Positions 26,062-36,330 of a DNA stretch of 64,000 bases are shown in pieces. The translations under genes and the position numbers were made by a program. Numbering within the stretch: the first letter of the stretch is position 1; each line of letters begins with the position of its first letter. The stretch covers positions 3,830,449 through 3,894,448 of the forward strand of contig CP030158.1 of NCBI GenBank assembly GCA_003285105.1, given 5' to 3'. Origin of the DNA: Roseithermus sacchariphilus. GTDB taxonomy: Bacteria; Bacteroidota; Rhodothermia; Rhodothermales; MEBIC09517. The notes below the pieces were generated by a model. That model did not search any database. It was not told the DNA's origin and saw only the letters and a program-made list of their open reading frames with translations.

Positions 26062-29000
26062 CTACATGTTGCGGCGGTACTGGCCGCCGACCTCGAACAG
26101 CGCGTGAGTGATCTGCCCCAGCGAGCAGACCCTGACCGTCTCCATCAGCTCCTCGAACAGGTTGCCGCCAGTCCGGGCCACCTCCTGGAGGCGGGCCAGG
26201 GCCGCCGGGGCGGCGTCGGCGTTTCGCCGGTGGAACCGGCGCAGGCCGGCCAGTTGCTGCTGCTTCTCCTCCTCCGTCGAGCGCATCAGCCCCACCGGCC
26301 CATCCCCGGCCTCCGGTGTATCCGGCCCCAGGAAGGTGTTGACACCGATGATGGGCAGCTCCCCGCTGTGCTTGCGCTGCTCGTAGAGCATCGATTCCTC
26401 CTGGATCTTCCCCCGCTGGTACATACTCTCCATCGCCCCGAGCACCCCGCCGCGGTGGTTGATGCGCTCGAACTCGTGCAGCACGGCTTCCTCGACCAGA
26501 TCCGTCAGCTCGTCGATGATGTAGCTGCCCTGGAGCGGGTTTTCGTTCTTCGCCAGCCCGAGCTCCCGATTGATGATGAGTTGGATGGCAATGGCCCGCC
26601 GGACGCTCTCCTCGGTCGGGGTGGTGATGGCCTCGTCGTAGGCGTTCGTGTGGAGGCTGTTGCAGTTGTCGTAGATCGCCATCAGCGCCTGCAGCGTCGT
26701 CCGGATGTCGTTGAAGGCGATCTCCCGGGCGTGCAGGCTCCGGCCGGAGGTCTGGATGTGGTACTTGAGCTTCTGGCTGCGCTCGCCCGCGCCGTACTTC
26801 TCGCGCATCGCCACCGCCCAGATCCGCCGGGCCACGCGCCCGATGACGCTGTACTCCGGGTCCATCCCGTTCGAGAAGAAGAACGACAGATTGGGGGCGA
26901 AGGCATCGACCGGCATCCCCCGGCTCAGGTAATATTCGACGTAGGTGAAGCCGTTGGCCAGCGTGAAGGCCAGCTGGGTGATGGGGTTGGCCCCGGCCTC
27001 GGCGATGTGATAGCCGGAGATCGAGACGGAGTAGAAGTTGCGAATCTGATGGTCGATGAAGTACTGCTGGATGTCGCCCATCATGCGGAGCGCGAACTCC
27101 GTCGAGAAGATGCAGGTGTTCTGCGCCTGATCCTCCTTGAGGATGTCCGCCTGGACGGTGCCGCGCACGACGCGCAGCGCGTCGGCCCGGATGCGCTCGT
27201 AGGCCTCGGCCTCCAGCACGCCCCAGTCGACCAGGTCCGCCCCGGTGCAGCCGAGCAGCCCGAGGCCGCTGCCGTCGTGGCCCGGCGGCAGCGCTGCCTC
27301 GCGCCCCTTCGGGCCGTAGGGGACGTAACGCGGCCGCTGTTCACCCAGTCGGCTTGCAATAACGGCTTCCGCCGCCTCCCATCGCCCCTGTTCCCGCAGC
27401 CACCGCTCCACCTGCTGGTCGATGGCCGTGTTGAGGAACATGGCGAGAATCATCGGCGCGGGGCCGTTGATGGTCATCGACACGCTGGTGGCCGGGTCGC
27501 ACAGATCGAAGCCGGAATACAGCTTCTTCATGTCGTCGAGCGTACAGACCGAGACGCCGGCGTTGCCGATCTTGCCGTAGATGTCCGGCCGCTCGTCCGG
27601 GTCGAAGCCGTAGAGGGTGACCGAGTCGAAGGCGGTGGAGAGCCGCCGGGCCGGCATGCCGGCCGAGACGAGATGGAAGCGGCGGTTGGTGCGCTCCGGG
27701 CTGCCTTCGCCGGCGAACATGCGGGTCGGGTCTTCTCCCTGACGCTTGAAGGGAAACACGCCGGCGGTGAAGGGGAAGAAACCGGGCAGGTTTTCGAGCA
27801 GGGCGAAGCGCAGCCGCTCGCCGGGGTCTTCGGTCCGTGGCAGCGCCACCCGCGGGATGCGGGTGCCGGCCAGCGAGGTATGGAAGAGCGGCACCGTGTG
27901 GTCCCGCCCGCGCACGGTGTAGGTGAACGTCTCGTTCCGGTACTGCGCCGCCAGGTCGTCCCAGTGGGTGAGGATGTGCTTGCAGCGCGCATCCAGCCGA
28001 TCCCACCAGTGCTGCTCCATCGTCGCCAGGCGCTCCTCGAGCAGCGCCCGGTCCTCGGGGTCCCAGGCGGCCACCTGCGCCCGCGCCCCCCGCGCCTGCC
28101 CCCACTTCCGGGCGACGCGCACCTGCTCCTCCGCCCAGTCCCGGTATGCACGGACCGTCTCGACGATCTCGCCGAGGTAGCGCTCCCGGGCCGGGGGGAT
28201 GATGGCCTGCCCCACCGGATCGATCGCCTCGGGGACCGCGCCGGCATACACACGGGACGCCCGGCCGAAGGCGTGGGACCGGTTCAGCGCGTCGAGCAGC
28301 GCCAGGTAGAAACGGGTCACGCCCGGGTCGTTGAACCGCGAGGCCATCGTCGGAAACACCGGCATCTCCTCCGAGGCCCGGTCGAAGGCGGCCCGGTTGC
28401 GCTGCACCTGCTTGCGGACGTCGCGCAGGGCATCCTCGCTCCCCTGCTTCTCGAACTTGTTGAGCACCACGAAGTCCGCCACGTCCAGCATCCCGATCTT
28501 CTCGAGCTGCGTGGGCGCGCCGTAGTCCTGCGTCATGACGTAGACGGACAGGTCGCACAGGTCGGCGATCTCGGTGTCGCTCTGCCCGATCCCGGCCGTC
28601 TCCAGGACGATCAGGTCGAAGCCCGCGGCGCGGCAGACGCCGATGGCCTCGCGGAGGGCGCGTGAGGTGGCCCGGTGGGCCTGCCGTGTGGCGAACGAGC
28701 GCATGTAGACCCGGTCCGCATGCTCGCCGTAGAGGGCATTCATGCGGATGCGGTCGCCCAGGAGCGCGCCCCCCGTCCGCCGCCGCGTCGGGTCGACGGA
28801 GAGGATGGCGACGTGGAGGTCGTCGAAGTCCGTCAGGAAGCGGCGGACGAGTTCGTCGGTGAGGGTGGACTTGCCGGCGCCGCCGGTCCCGGTGATGCCG
28901 ATCGTGGGTGCGGTGGGGACGGCTCCGTTCGCGGCGGGCAGGGGTTCCGGTTCGCCCCCGGCCAGCACGGGTTCGGGCTGTGCGGCGCGCTGCTCCACGG

Positions 29001-29526
29001 CCGTCAGCCGCCGGGCCAGCGCGATCGGGTGGCCCACGCGCGGTTCGGCCTCGGCGTCCTTCCAGGCCCGCGAGGTCGGGAAGTCGCACAGCCGGAGCAT
29101 CTCGTTGACCATGCCCTGCAGGCCCATGCGCAGGCCGTCCTCGGGGGAGAAGATCCGGGCGATGCCGTGGGCTTCGAGCTGCTCGATCTCGTCCGGGACG
29201 ATCACGCCACCGCCACCGCCGAAGATCTTGATGTGCCCGGCGCCCCGCTCCTGCAACAGGTCGTACATGTAAGTAAAGTACTCCATGTGCCCCCCCTGAT
29301 AGGAGGACACGGCGATGCCCTGCACGTCTTCCTGGATGGCCGTATCGACGACCTCCTGCACGGAGCGGTTGTGTCCCAGATGGATCACCTCGGCGCCGCC
29401 GGCCTGCAACATGCGGCGGATGATGTTGATGGCCGCGTCGTGCCCGTCGAAGAGGCTGGTGGCCGTGACGAAGCGGATGGGATAGCGGGGCGTGTAGCGG
29501 TCAGCTTCCATGAGGCGGTCGGGCAT
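26062..29526 (-). CDS. icmF: Fused isobutyryl-CoA mutase (IcmF)
   Basis: A 1154-residue, B12-dependent acyl-CoA mutase fused to its G-protein chaperone, interconverting isobutyryl-CoA and n-butyryl-CoA. Order: B12-binding domain at the N-terminus ([18 protein letters not shown], with base-off ligand His), MeaI-type GTPase ([12 protein letters not shown] near residue 215), then the TIM-barrel mutase domain. At the two substrate-reading positions the residues are Phe (in AGVFPFKRQ, where methylmalonyl-CoA mutase has Tyr) and Gln (in [11 protein letters not shown], where it has Arg), which fits isobutyryl- rather than methylmalonyl-CoA. Its start overlaps the end of the phosphopantetheinyl transferase gene; ATG 29511 is an alternative. 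Confidence 0.95.
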   Translation of the reverse strand: MPDRLMEADRYTPRYPIRFVTATSLFDGHDAAINIIRRMLQAGGAEVIHLGHNRSVQEVVDTAIQEDVQGIAVSSYQGGHMEYFTYMYDLLQERGAGHIKIFGGGGGVIVPDEIEQLEAHGIARIFSPEDGLRMGLQGMVNEMLRLCDFPTSRAWKDAEAEPRVGHPIALARRLTAVEQRAAQPEPVLAGGEPEPLPAANGAVPTAPTIGITGTGGAGKSTLTDELVRRFLTDFDDLHVAILSVDPTRRRTGGALLGDRIRMNALYGEHADRVYMRSFATRQAHRATSRALREAIGVCRAAGFDLIVLETAGIGQSDTEIADLCDLSVYVMTQDYGAPTQLEKIGMLDVADFVVLNKFEKQGSEDALRDVRKQVQRNRAAFDRASEEMPVFPTMASRFNDPGVTRFYLALLDALNRSHAFGRASRVYAGAVPEAIDPVGQAIIPPARERYLGEIVETVRAYRDWAEEQVRVARKWGQARGARAQVAAWDPEDRALLEERLATMEQHWWDRLDARCKHILTHWDDLAAQYRNETFTYTVRGRDHTVPLFHTSLAGTRIPRVALPRTEDPGERLRFALLENLPGFFPFTAGVFPFKRQGEDPTRMFAGEGSPERTNRRFHLVSAGMPARRLSTAFDSVTLYGFDPDERPDIYGKIGNAGVSVCTLDDMKKLYSGFDLCDPATSVSMTINGPAPMILAMFLNTAIDQQVERWLREQGRWEAAEAVIASRLGEQRPRYVPYGPKGREAALPPGHDGSGLGLLGCTGADLVDWGVLEAEAYERIRADALRVVRGTVQADILKEDQAQNTCIFSTEFALRMMGDIQQYFIDHQIRNFYSVSISGYHIAEAGANPITQLAFTLANGFTYVEYYLSRGMPVDAFAPNLSFFFSNGMDPEYSVIGRVARRIWAVAMREKYGAGERSQKLKYHIQTSGRSLHAREIAFNDIRTTLQALMAIYDNCNSLHTNAYDEAITTPTEESVRRAIAIQLIINRELGLAKNENPLQGSYIIDELTDLVEEAVLHEFERINHRGGVLGAMESMYQRGKIQEESMLYEQRKHSGELPIIGVNTFLGPDTPEAGDGPVGLMRSTEEEKQQQLAGLRRFHRRNADAAPAALARLQEVARTGGNLFEELMETVRVCSLGQITHALFEVGGQYRRNM

Positions 29527-30247
29527 CTCGTCGAAGATCGGGGCGGGTCGTGCGGGGCGCGTCCGCCGTGCCCGGTTCCAACGACGCAGGCCGAGCCGGG
29601 GTTGCCGGCCCGTCGGGGAAGGCCACGGCCAGGTAGGCGCCGTCCAGTTCCACGTACCGCGCCTGCCAGGTGCCCCGCCCCTCGACGGCGACCACGGCAG
29701 CCTGCGCGGCGGGGTCGACGGCCAGCTGCAGGGTACGCGGCGAGAGCCGGAGCCCCGTGCGCAACGCCTTGAGCGTGGCCTCCTTCAGGGTCCAGCACAG
29801 GATCAGTGCCTCGTCCCGCGGCATCGGCAACCGCTCCAGCAGGGCATACTCCGACGCGTGCAGCAGGTAGCGATGCAGATTCGGATGCCGCGGGCGGACG
29901 TGTTCCAGGTCGACGCCGAGCGGCCGGTGGCCGGCGGCCGCCACGGCGCGGTCGCCCGAGTGGGCGATGGACACGTAGAGCGCCGGGGTAGACGGCGCCG
30001 CCACCACCGGCGCTCCGTCCGGGTCGACGCGCAGCGGCACGGCCGTCGGATCCAGGGCGAGGCGGTGTGCGAGCAGCGTCCGGGCGGCCACACGGCCCAG
30101 CAGGAACGCGCGACGGCGCCCGGCATGCGCGAAGCCGGCCATGCGCGCCCGCTCGTCGGCCGAGAGCATGGCCTGCCACACCGGCTCGTGGCCCGCGTCG
30201 TACGTGAGGTGCCGGAGGCTGATGTCCGGCGGCAGGTCCGGAGGCAT
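29501..30247 (-). CDS. 4'-phosphopantetheinyl transferase, Sfp type
   Basis: A 248-residue Sfp-like enzyme that transfers the phosphopantetheine arm from CoA to carrier proteins. It shows the usual motifs: a front segment [18 protein letters not shown] near residue 95, the metal site GVDLEHV near 110, and [12 protein letters not shown] near 151 with the W-x-x-K-E-A signature. Length matches the double-domain Sfp type rather than AcpS. Its stop lies inside the start of icmF, so the two are co-translated; no synthase gene is next to it, so a general carrier-protein role is likely. Confidence 0.9.
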   Translation of the reverse strand: MPPDLPPDISLRHLTYDAGHEPVWQAMLSADERARMAGFAHAGRRRAFLLGRVAARTLLAHRLALDPTAVPLRVDPDGAPVVAAPSTPALYVSIAHSGDRAVAAAGHRPLGVDLEHVRPRHPNLHRYLLHASEYALLERLPMPRDEALILCWTLKEATLKALRTGLRLSPRTLQLAVDPAAQAAVVAVEGRGTWQARYVELDGAYLAVAFPDGPATPARPASLEPGTADAPRTTRPDLRRDARPPHGS

Positions 30248-30268
30248 GACGGATCCGGGGTGAAGACG

Positions 30269-30300
30269 AAAAAAGGCAGCAGGGTTGTACGCCTGCTGCC
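30269..30300 (-). terminator. Terminator of the superoxide dismutase gene
   Basis: A 9-bp perfect stem (30275-30283 with 30292-30300) followed on the minus strand by six T residues (30274-30269). It lies between the superoxide dismutase stop (30336) and the phosphopantetheinyl transferase start (30247). Confidence 0.9.
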
Positions 30301-30335
30301 TTCGTTCCGTTCGGAACCCTGCGGTGGACGAGGGA

Positions 30336-30950
30336 TCAGCCGAGGGCGGCCTCGTAGTTTTTCGCTACGGCGTCCCAGTTGACCACATTCCACCAGGCCT
30401 GGATGTAATCGGGCCGGCGGTTCTGGTAGTGCAGGTAGTAGGCATGCTCCCAGACGTCCAGGCCCAGGATCGGGGTGTGGCCCTGCATGTAGGGGCTGTC
30501 CTGGTTGGCCGTGCTGTAGACCTGGAGCTTGCCGTCGCCGTCCACCACGAGCCAGGCCCAGCCGCTGCCGAAGCGGTTGCCTGCGGCCTCGGAGAACGTC
30601 TTTTTGAAGGCCTCGAACGAGCCGAAGGTCGCGTCGATCGCCTCGGCCAGGCGGCCGCTCGGGGTGCCTCCGCCGTTCGGGGACATGATCGTCCAGAACA
30701 GGCTGTGGTTGGCGTGCCCGCCGCCGTTGTTACGCACCGCCGTGCGGATGCTCTCCGGCACCGCGTCGATGCCGCGCAGCAGATCCTCGATGCTCTTGGC
30801 CTGCAGGTCGGCATGGCCTTCGAGGGCGGCATTCAGCTTGTTGACGTAGCCCTGGTGGTGCTTCGTGTGGTGGATCTCCATCGTCCGCGCATCGACGTGC
30901 GGCTCGAGCGCGTCGTAGGCATAGGGCAGATCGGGAAGTGTATGAGCCAT
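30336..30950 (-). CDS. Superoxide dismutase, Fe/Mn family
   Basis: A 204-residue cytoplasmic superoxide dismutase, converting superoxide to oxygen and hydrogen peroxide. Metal ligands are in [13 protein letters not shown] (His near residue 27), [11 protein letters not shown] (near 80) and the signature [13 protein letters not shown] (Asp/His near 166). The [11 protein letters not shown] and GSGWAWLV stretches favour Mn or cambialistic use, but the metal cannot be fixed from sequence alone. Start ATG 30950 is the family start. The gene has its own terminator and follows nuoN after 223 bases. Confidence 0.96.
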   Translation of the reverse strand: MAHTLPDLPYAYDALEPHVDARTMEIHHTKHHQGYVNKLNAALEGHADLQAKSIEDLLRGIDAVPESIRTAVRNNGGGHANHSLFWTIMSPNGGGTPSGRLAEAIDATFGSFEAFKKTFSEAAGNRFGSGWAWLVVDGDGKLQVYSTANQDSPYMQGHTPILGLDVWEHAYYLHYQNRRPDYIQAWWNVVNWDAVAKNYEAALG

Positions 30951-31173
30951 GTCGGTCCTCTGGATGGGTTTGGGTGAGGGTGATGAAGGACGGACCGCAC
31001 CGCCCGGCGGCCGGCCCGGGATACATACGAGCAACCCCCGGGCACGGGTTTCTCCCATCTCCTCCAACCGCTACGTCCTTCACCCGACGGTTACCCGCAC
31101 CGGGCACTGCACCGAGCCCCCGCGCCGGGTTCCCATGGCAGGAAAGCGCCCCGGGCGACGGGGTTTCCGGCGG

Positions 31174-32673
31174 TCAGGGCAGCAGCGCCATCGACGCGCC
31201 GGGCCCGGCGAAGAACGACGCCGTCGTCTCCAGGATGCCGCCCGGCCGGACGCCGAAGTAGAGGAGCAGCACCACGCAGACGATCAGCACGGCGGCCGAG
31301 GTCACCGGCACGGCGAACACGCGGTCCTGCACGGCGGCCGCTTCCGGCTCGTCCTCGGGCGAGCGCATCCAGAAAACGTAGAGCACGCGCAGGTAGTAGT
31401 AGGCGGACACCGCACTCGCCAGCACGCCGACGATGACCAGCCACGTCAGCCCCGCCTCCACCGCGGGGGCGAACACGGCCACCTTGCCCCAGAAGCCGCC
31501 CAGCGGTGGGAAGCCGACCAGCGCGAACATGAAGACCACCATCGTGGCCCCGAGCAACGGCTTCCGCGGCCCGATGCCGGCCAGCGAGTTGAGCGTCTGC
31601 GTCTGCCCCTCCTTGCCGTCCCACTCCAGGAGCGCCATCACCCCGAACGCCCCGATGTTCATGATCGAGTAGACGAGCAGGTAGAACAGCGCGCCGGCAT
31701 AGCCCGCCGGCGTCCCGGCGGCCAGGCCCACCAGCACGTAGCCCGCGTGCGCGATCGAGGAGTAGGCCAGCATGCGCTTCACGTTCTGCTGCGCAATCGC
31801 CAGCACGTTCCCCACCACCATCGTCAGCACCGCGATCACCGCCAGCACCATCGTCCACCGCTCCGGCGGCAGCGCAGCGTAGAGCACCAGGATCAGCGAG
31901 GCAAACGTGGCAGCCTTGGTCGCGGTGGACATGTAGGCCGTCAGCGTGGTCGGGGCGCCCTGGTACACGTCCGGCGTCCACATGTGGAACGGCGCGGCGC
32001 TGACCTTGAAGAGGAAGCCGACCAGCAGCAGCCCCACGCCGGCCCAGAACATGACGAGGTTCTCGCCGGCCGCCAGCCCCTCGCTCATCCGCGCCAGGTC
32101 CATCGTCCCGGTCGCGCCGTAGAGCAGCGCGATCCCGTAGAGGAAGAAGCCCGTCGAGAACGCGCCCAGGAGGAAGTACTTCAACGCGCTTTCCGTGGCG
32201 CCTTCGTCTTCGCGCACCAGCCCCGTGAGGATGTACAGGCTGATCGACATCGTCTCCAGGCCGACGAACACGGCCACGAGGTTGTTGGCCGTGCCGAGCA
32301 GCATCATCCCCACCGTCGCAAACAGGATGATCGCATAGACCTCCCCGTGGGCGTGCCGGATCTCCCGGAGATAGGGCACCGACAGGATGATGCTCAGCAG
32401 CGCCCCGATCAGCACGACGATGTTGACGAACGCGGCAAAGCCTCCCGTCCGCACCATGCCGTACCAGGCGGTACCGGGGGCGTCTCCCAGCGCAAACAGT
32501 TCCCAGACGATCGCGACGCCCAGCGCCACCACTCCGGCCCACGGAATACCGGGGGCGTTGTTGCGAAAGGCATCCCATACCACGAGCGCGAGCGCGACGA
32601 GGGCGACGAGCACCATCGAGAACGTCGCGACCAGATCGGCCGGCAGCGAGGCGTAGATGTTGGTCAGATCCAT
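31174..32673 (-). CDS. nuoN: NADH-quinone oxidoreductase subunit N
   Basis: A 499-residue polytopic membrane protein, one of the three antiporter-like proton-pumping subunits of complex I. The conserved core is visible: SLYILTGLVREDEGATESAL, LVGFLFKVSAAPFHMWTPDV (with the pumping-channel Lys), and MLAYSSIAHAGYVLVGLA. About 14 helices are expected for the family. It is the last gene of the nuoJ-N cluster, 46 bases after pcd. The 223 bases after it lead to superoxide dismutase; a weak GC hairpin is present but no clear terminator. Confidence 0.97.
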   Translation of the reverse strand: MDLTNIYASLPADLVATFSMVLVALVALALVVWDAFRNNAPGIPWAGVVALGVAIVWELFALGDAPGTAWYGMVRTGGFAAFVNIVVLIGALLSIILSVPYLREIRHAHGEVYAIILFATVGMMLLGTANNLVAVFVGLETMSISLYILTGLVREDEGATESALKYFLLGAFSTGFFLYGIALLYGATGTMDLARMSEGLAAGENLVMFWAGVGLLLVGFLFKVSAAPFHMWTPDVYQGAPTTLTAYMSTATKAATFASLILVLYAALPPERWTMVLAVIAVLTMVVGNVLAIAQQNVKRMLAYSSIAHAGYVLVGLAAGTPAGYAGALFYLLVYSIMNIGAFGVMALLEWDGKEGQTQTLNSLAGIGPRKPLLGATMVVFMFALVGFPPLGGFWGKVAVFAPAVEAGLTWLVIVGVLASAVSAYYYLRVLYVFWMRSPEDEPEAAAVQDRVFAVPVTSAAVLIVCVVLLLYFGVRPGGILETTASFFAGPGASMALLP

Positions 32674-32719
32674 GCGTAGGTACGATTAACCGCCCTGGCG
32701 GACGCGCGCGGTCCCGCCG

Positions 32720-33016
32720 TCACACCCAGGCGAACGATTCGATGGCGTTGGCAAGCTTCACGTCCCGATCCGTCACCCGGTTGCCCGCATCGTGCGTGGT
32801 CAGCCGCAGCGTCACCCGGTTGTACACGTTGGTCAGTTCCGGATGGTGGTTCAGCTCTTCGGCGTAGAAGGCCAGGCGCACGATGAAGCTCACGGCCGCG
32901 CGGAAGTTGCTGAGGACGTACGTCTTCGTCAGCGCATCGGCCTCGTAACGCCACCCGGGCAGCTCCTGCAGGGCCTCCCGGACCTGCGCTTCGGTCAGCG
33001 GAGTCGGTGTAGCCAT
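32720..33016 (-). CDS. 4a-hydroxytetrahydrobiopterin dehydratase (pterin carbinolamine dehydratase)
   Basis: A 98-residue full-length PCD/DCoH-like enzyme. It dehydrates pterin-4a-carbinolamine, which regenerates pterin cofactor after aromatic hydroxylation. The active-site run is AEELNHHPELTNVYNRV with two adjacent His, then LTTHDAGNRVTDRDV. It lies inside the complex I genes between nhaD and nuoN, a placement I recall being reported for Rhodothermus marinus. No pterin-dependent hydroxylase is present in this window, so its relation to complex I is unclear; the name rests on clear motifs. Confidence 0.94.
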   Translation of the reverse strand: MATPTPLTEAQVREALQELPGWRYEADALTKTYVLSNFRAAVSFIVRLAFYAEELNHHPELTNVYNRVTLRLTTHDAGNRVTDRDVKLANAIESFAWV

Positions 33017-33068
33017 GATGCCGGTGGGATGGGGATGGACGAGAAGGCGAACACGGCGGGCCGGTGCC

Positions 33069-34619
33069 TCAGGTGGGCAGGACCCAGCCGCTGTAGAACA
33101 CGACGTAGATGATGAAGTAGATCGGGATCAGGATCGGGATCGAGTACTTGACGATGTACCCGAAGAAGGACGGCGTCTCCACCCCGTTCTCCTCGGCGAT
33201 GGCCTTCACCATGAAGTTGGGCGCGTTGCCGATGTAGGAAAGCGCTCCGAAGAACACCGCCGCTACCGAGATCGCCTGCAGGAATACGATCGAGTGATCG
33301 CCTCCCTGCGTGACGCCGTTGGCGAAGGCCGTCACCTCGGCCGGCACGTTCACGTCCATGCCGAACTTGCCCATCGCCGCGGAGAGGAAGTTGAGGTATG
33401 TCGGCGCGTTGTCCAGGATGCCCGAGAGCATGCCCGTGCCCCAGTAGAAGACGTCGACGTGCAGGGAATCCGCGTTTTCCTGCGCAAACTGGCTGATGAG
33501 CTGGAGCGCCGGCTGCATCGTGGCGAAGATCCCGAGGAACAGCCAGCCCACCTCCCGGATGGGCTCGAAGGTAAAGTCGTTCTTCTTGAGCACCTCCCGG
33601 TCGGCCAGCCGGTAGGCCAGGAACGCCACGGCGATCATGATGACCTCCCGGATCCCGAAGGGCAGGTGGAACAGCTCGTGCAGGTTCGGCACCCAGGCAA
33701 AGACGTTCGGGTCGATGAACACCGAGGCGATGATGACGGCCACCCAGGCGAAGTTCTTCACTCCCTCCAGCTGCACCGTCGGCTGGGAGGGGTCAGGATC
33801 CGGGCTGACGGCCTTGTTGCGGCTGTCGAGCACGTAGAAGACGGCCAGGATAATGAGGGTGGTCGGCAGCCAGATGAGGAAGACGTGCGTGATGGTCCAG
33901 AAGAAGGGCACCCCGCGCAGGAAGCCCAGAAAGAGCGGCGGGTCCCCGATGGGCGTCAGCGCACCTCCCACGTTGGCGACGAGGAAGATGAAGAAGACGA
34001 TGTGGTAGGCCTTCAGCCGGTTGGCGTTGAGCCGCATGTACGACCGGATGAACAGCATCGCCGCACCCGTCGTGGCGATCAGGTTGGCGATCACCGAGCC
34101 GGCAAAGAGCAGGATCACGTTGTTGACGGGCGTCCCGCGGGCGTTCACCTTGAGGTAGATCCCGCTGGCGGCAATGAACAGCGAGGCCACCAGGGCGATG
34201 AAGGAAATGTATTCCTCGATCGCGTGGATCATCGGGGTGTAGGCGCCCATCCCGAAGATGTAGTACGCCGCCGTCACGAGCCCGAGCGCCACGGCGTACT
34301 TCGGGTAGTGATGATGCCAGTGGTGGGCGTAGAACAGCGGCCCCGTGGCAATCATCAGCAGCAGGATCACGAACGGGGCGACGAGCCAGGCGGGCGGGGT
34401 CGGCCCTTCAGCCGGAGCCAGCATCGCCGGCAGCACCGGGGCCGCCGGCGTGGCCGAGACGGTTTCCACCGGGGGCGTTCCGGCAGCCTCGGCGGCGTCG
34501 GCGAGCGCCGGCCGGACGCCGGCCAGGAAGAGCAGCAACACCGCGGCCAGGAAGGCCATCATCGCCGGGCGGCGGGCCGGCAGCGCGGAGACATCAGGGG
34601 TGGCGTGGCGGTAGTTCAT
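33069..34619 (-). CDS. nhaD: Na+/H+ antiporter, NhaD type
   Basis: A 516-residue membrane protein of the ion transporter superfamily that includes NhaD and ArsB. The first 45 residues include a hydrophobic, signal-like segment (MMAFLAAVLLLFLAGVRPAL) and then a low-complexity Ala/Pro/Val stretch. The NhaD signature LTPIGDPPLFLGFLRGVPFF is intact, as are HIVFFIFLVANVGG and the C-terminal KAIAEENGVETPSFFGYIVK. It should exchange cytoplasmic sodium for protons. It sits between nuoM (36-base gap) and pcd (52-base gap), so it is likely transcribed with complex I subunits. Confidence 0.93.
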   Translation of the reverse strand: MNYRHATPDVSALPARRPAMMAFLAAVLLLFLAGVRPALADAAEAAGTPPVETVSATPAAPVLPAMLAPAEGPTPPAWLVAPFVILLLMIATGPLFYAHHWHHHYPKYAVALGLVTAAYYIFGMGAYTPMIHAIEEYISFIALVASLFIAASGIYLKVNARGTPVNNVILLFAGSVIANLIATTGAAMLFIRSYMRLNANRLKAYHIVFFIFLVANVGGALTPIGDPPLFLGFLRGVPFFWTITHVFLIWLPTTLIILAVFYVLDSRNKAVSPDPDPSQPTVQLEGVKNFAWVAVIIASVFIDPNVFAWVPNLHELFHLPFGIREVIMIAVAFLAYRLADREVLKKNDFTFEPIREVGWLFLGIFATMQPALQLISQFAQENADSLHVDVFYWGTGMLSGILDNAPTYLNFLSAAMGKFGMDVNVPAEVTAFANGVTQGGDHSIVFLQAISVAAVFFGALSYIGNAPNFMVKAIAEENGVETPSFFGYIVKYSIPILIPIYFIIYVVFYSGWVLPT

Positions 34620-34655
34620 GCAGCGTGACGCAAGGACCGGTTCGAGCGAAACGAA

Positions 34656-36257
34656 TCAGGGAGCGGGGGTGGACGGAGCGGCCACTTCAAACTGCGTACC
34701 GTCGAAGGTAGCGGCCATCGCCTCGGCGGCCTCGGCGGCCTCCAGCACCGCCGCACGCTTTTCCTCGATGCGATCGAGCAGCGAAGCCGCCGCCGGCTCG
34801 CTCACCTTCAGGAACGAATGCGGGAAGAAGCCCAGCACGAACATCAGCACGGCCAGCGGGGCCAGCACCAGCACCTCACGCGGGTTCAGATCGGGCAGGG
34901 TGCGGTTGGCCTCGTGCGTGATCTCTCCGAAGAACGTGCGGTAGATCATCCAGAGCAGGTAGACCGCCGCCAGGATCACGCCCGTCGTGGCCAGAGCCAC
35001 CAGCACCGGCCCCCCGGTGTAGCTGCTCTGGAACGAGCCGATCAGGATGAGAAACTCGCCCACGAACCCGTTCAGGCCGGGCAGGCCAGCCGAGGCCAGC
35101 GCCGAGAAGACCATGAAGAAGCTCAGCACCGGCGCCACGCGCGCAATGCCGCCGAAGTCGGCCATCAGCCGGGAATGACGCCGTTCGTAGAGCATCCCGA
35201 CGATGAGGAAGAGCGCGCCGGTCGAGAGGCCGTGGTTGATCATCTGGATGAGGGCCCCCTGCAGCGCCTCCAGGTTGAAGGCGAACAGCCCGAGCACGAC
35301 GAAGCCCAGGTGACTCACCGACGAGTAGGCCACGAGCTTCTTGGCGTCGGGCTGCACCCGGGCCACCAGCGCCCCGTAGATGATGCCGATCACCGCCAGC
35401 ACGGCGAACAGGACGCTGTACTCCTGTGCGGCATTCGGGAAGAACGGCAGGCAGAACCGCACGAGGCCGTACGTACCCATCTTCAGCAGGACGCCGGCCA
35501 GGATCACCGAGCCGCCCGTCGGCGCCTGCACGTGCGCATCGGGCAGCCACGTATGCAGCGGGAACAGCGGCACCTTGATCGCAAAAGACAGCGCGAACAG
35601 GAAGAACAGCCACGTCTGCATCCCCAGCGGGACGTCGTAGGCCAGCAGCTTGAAGTAGTCCGTCGTGAAGACGCCGCCGTTGACCGCGTTGCCCGCCGCA
35701 TAGCCGAGGTAGATGATCGCCACGAGCATCAGCAGGGAGCCCACGAGCGTGTAGATCACGAACTTGACGGCGGCGTAGATCCGGTTCTCCGATCCCCAGA
35801 TGCCGATGATGAAGTACATCGGAATCAGGGTCAGCTCGAAGAAGATGTAGAAGAGGAACAGGTCGTACGAGGTAAAGACGCCGGTCACGCCCGTCTGGAG
35901 CAGCAGGACGAGGGCGTAGTAGCCCCGGTGCTGCTTGCCGATGTAGGTCCACGACCCCAGCACCACGATCGGGCCGAGCAGGGTCGTCAGCAGCACGAGC
36001 AGCAGGTTCAGCCCGTCGATGCCGACGACGTACTTCACGTCCAGCCACTCCGGGAACCACCCGCTCAGCACGTCGACCATCTGCGGCACGGCCGGATCGG
36101 CCGCCGGATCGAAGCCCGTCCAGAGCAGCAGCGACACGAGGAAGGTGACCGTGGTGGTGACGAGCGCCGTCCAGCGAATCGCCGACACACCGCGCACCAG
36201 CAACAGCGCGAGCGCTCCGAGGAGCGGCAGGAAGATGACGATGGAGGTGATGGGCAT
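34656..36257 (-). CDS. nuoM: NADH-quinone oxidoreductase subunit M
   Basis: A 533-residue complex I antiporter-like subunit. Core motifs present: FFELTLIPMYFIIGIWGSEN (with the channel Glu), FAIKVPLFPLHTWLPDAHVQ (with channel Lys), and KLVAYSSVSHLGFVVLGLFA. It ends in a longer soluble tail (about 30 residues, Ala/Glu-rich) than is usual. Start ATG 36257 matches the family. Positioned 73 bases after nuoL and 36 before nhaD. Confidence 0.97.
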   Translation of the reverse strand: MPITSIVIFLPLLGALALLLVRGVSAIRWTALVTTTVTFLVSLLLWTGFDPAADPAVPQMVDVLSGWFPEWLDVKYVVGIDGLNLLLVLLTTLLGPIVVLGSWTYIGKQHRGYYALVLLLQTGVTGVFTSYDLFLFYIFFELTLIPMYFIIGIWGSENRIYAAVKFVIYTLVGSLLMLVAIIYLGYAAGNAVNGGVFTTDYFKLLAYDVPLGMQTWLFFLFALSFAIKVPLFPLHTWLPDAHVQAPTGGSVILAGVLLKMGTYGLVRFCLPFFPNAAQEYSVLFAVLAVIGIIYGALVARVQPDAKKLVAYSSVSHLGFVVLGLFAFNLEALQGALIQMINHGLSTGALFLIVGMLYERRHSRLMADFGGIARVAPVLSFFMVFSALASAGLPGLNGFVGEFLILIGSFQSSYTGGPVLVALATTGVILAAVYLLWMIYRTFFGEITHEANRTLPDLNPREVLVLAPLAVLMFVLGFFPHSFLKVSEPAAASLLDRIEEKRAAVLEAAEAAEAMAATFDGTQFEVAAPSTPAP

Positions 36258-36330
36258 AGGGATCGCGATGGAAGATCAGGGCGTGCGTCGCGGGCACCGG
36301 TCCGCCGGTCCCCGCGCGGGCCGGACTCGT

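Noticed and set aside
25483-28665. A 1060-codon plus-strand frame opposite the fused mutase
   Set aside because: Antisense shadow of icmF; rich in Val/Arg/Gln/His with no domain.
31020-31173. GC hairpin after nuoN as a terminator
   Set aside because: CCCCG/CGGGG pairing is short and lacks a T run on the minus strand.
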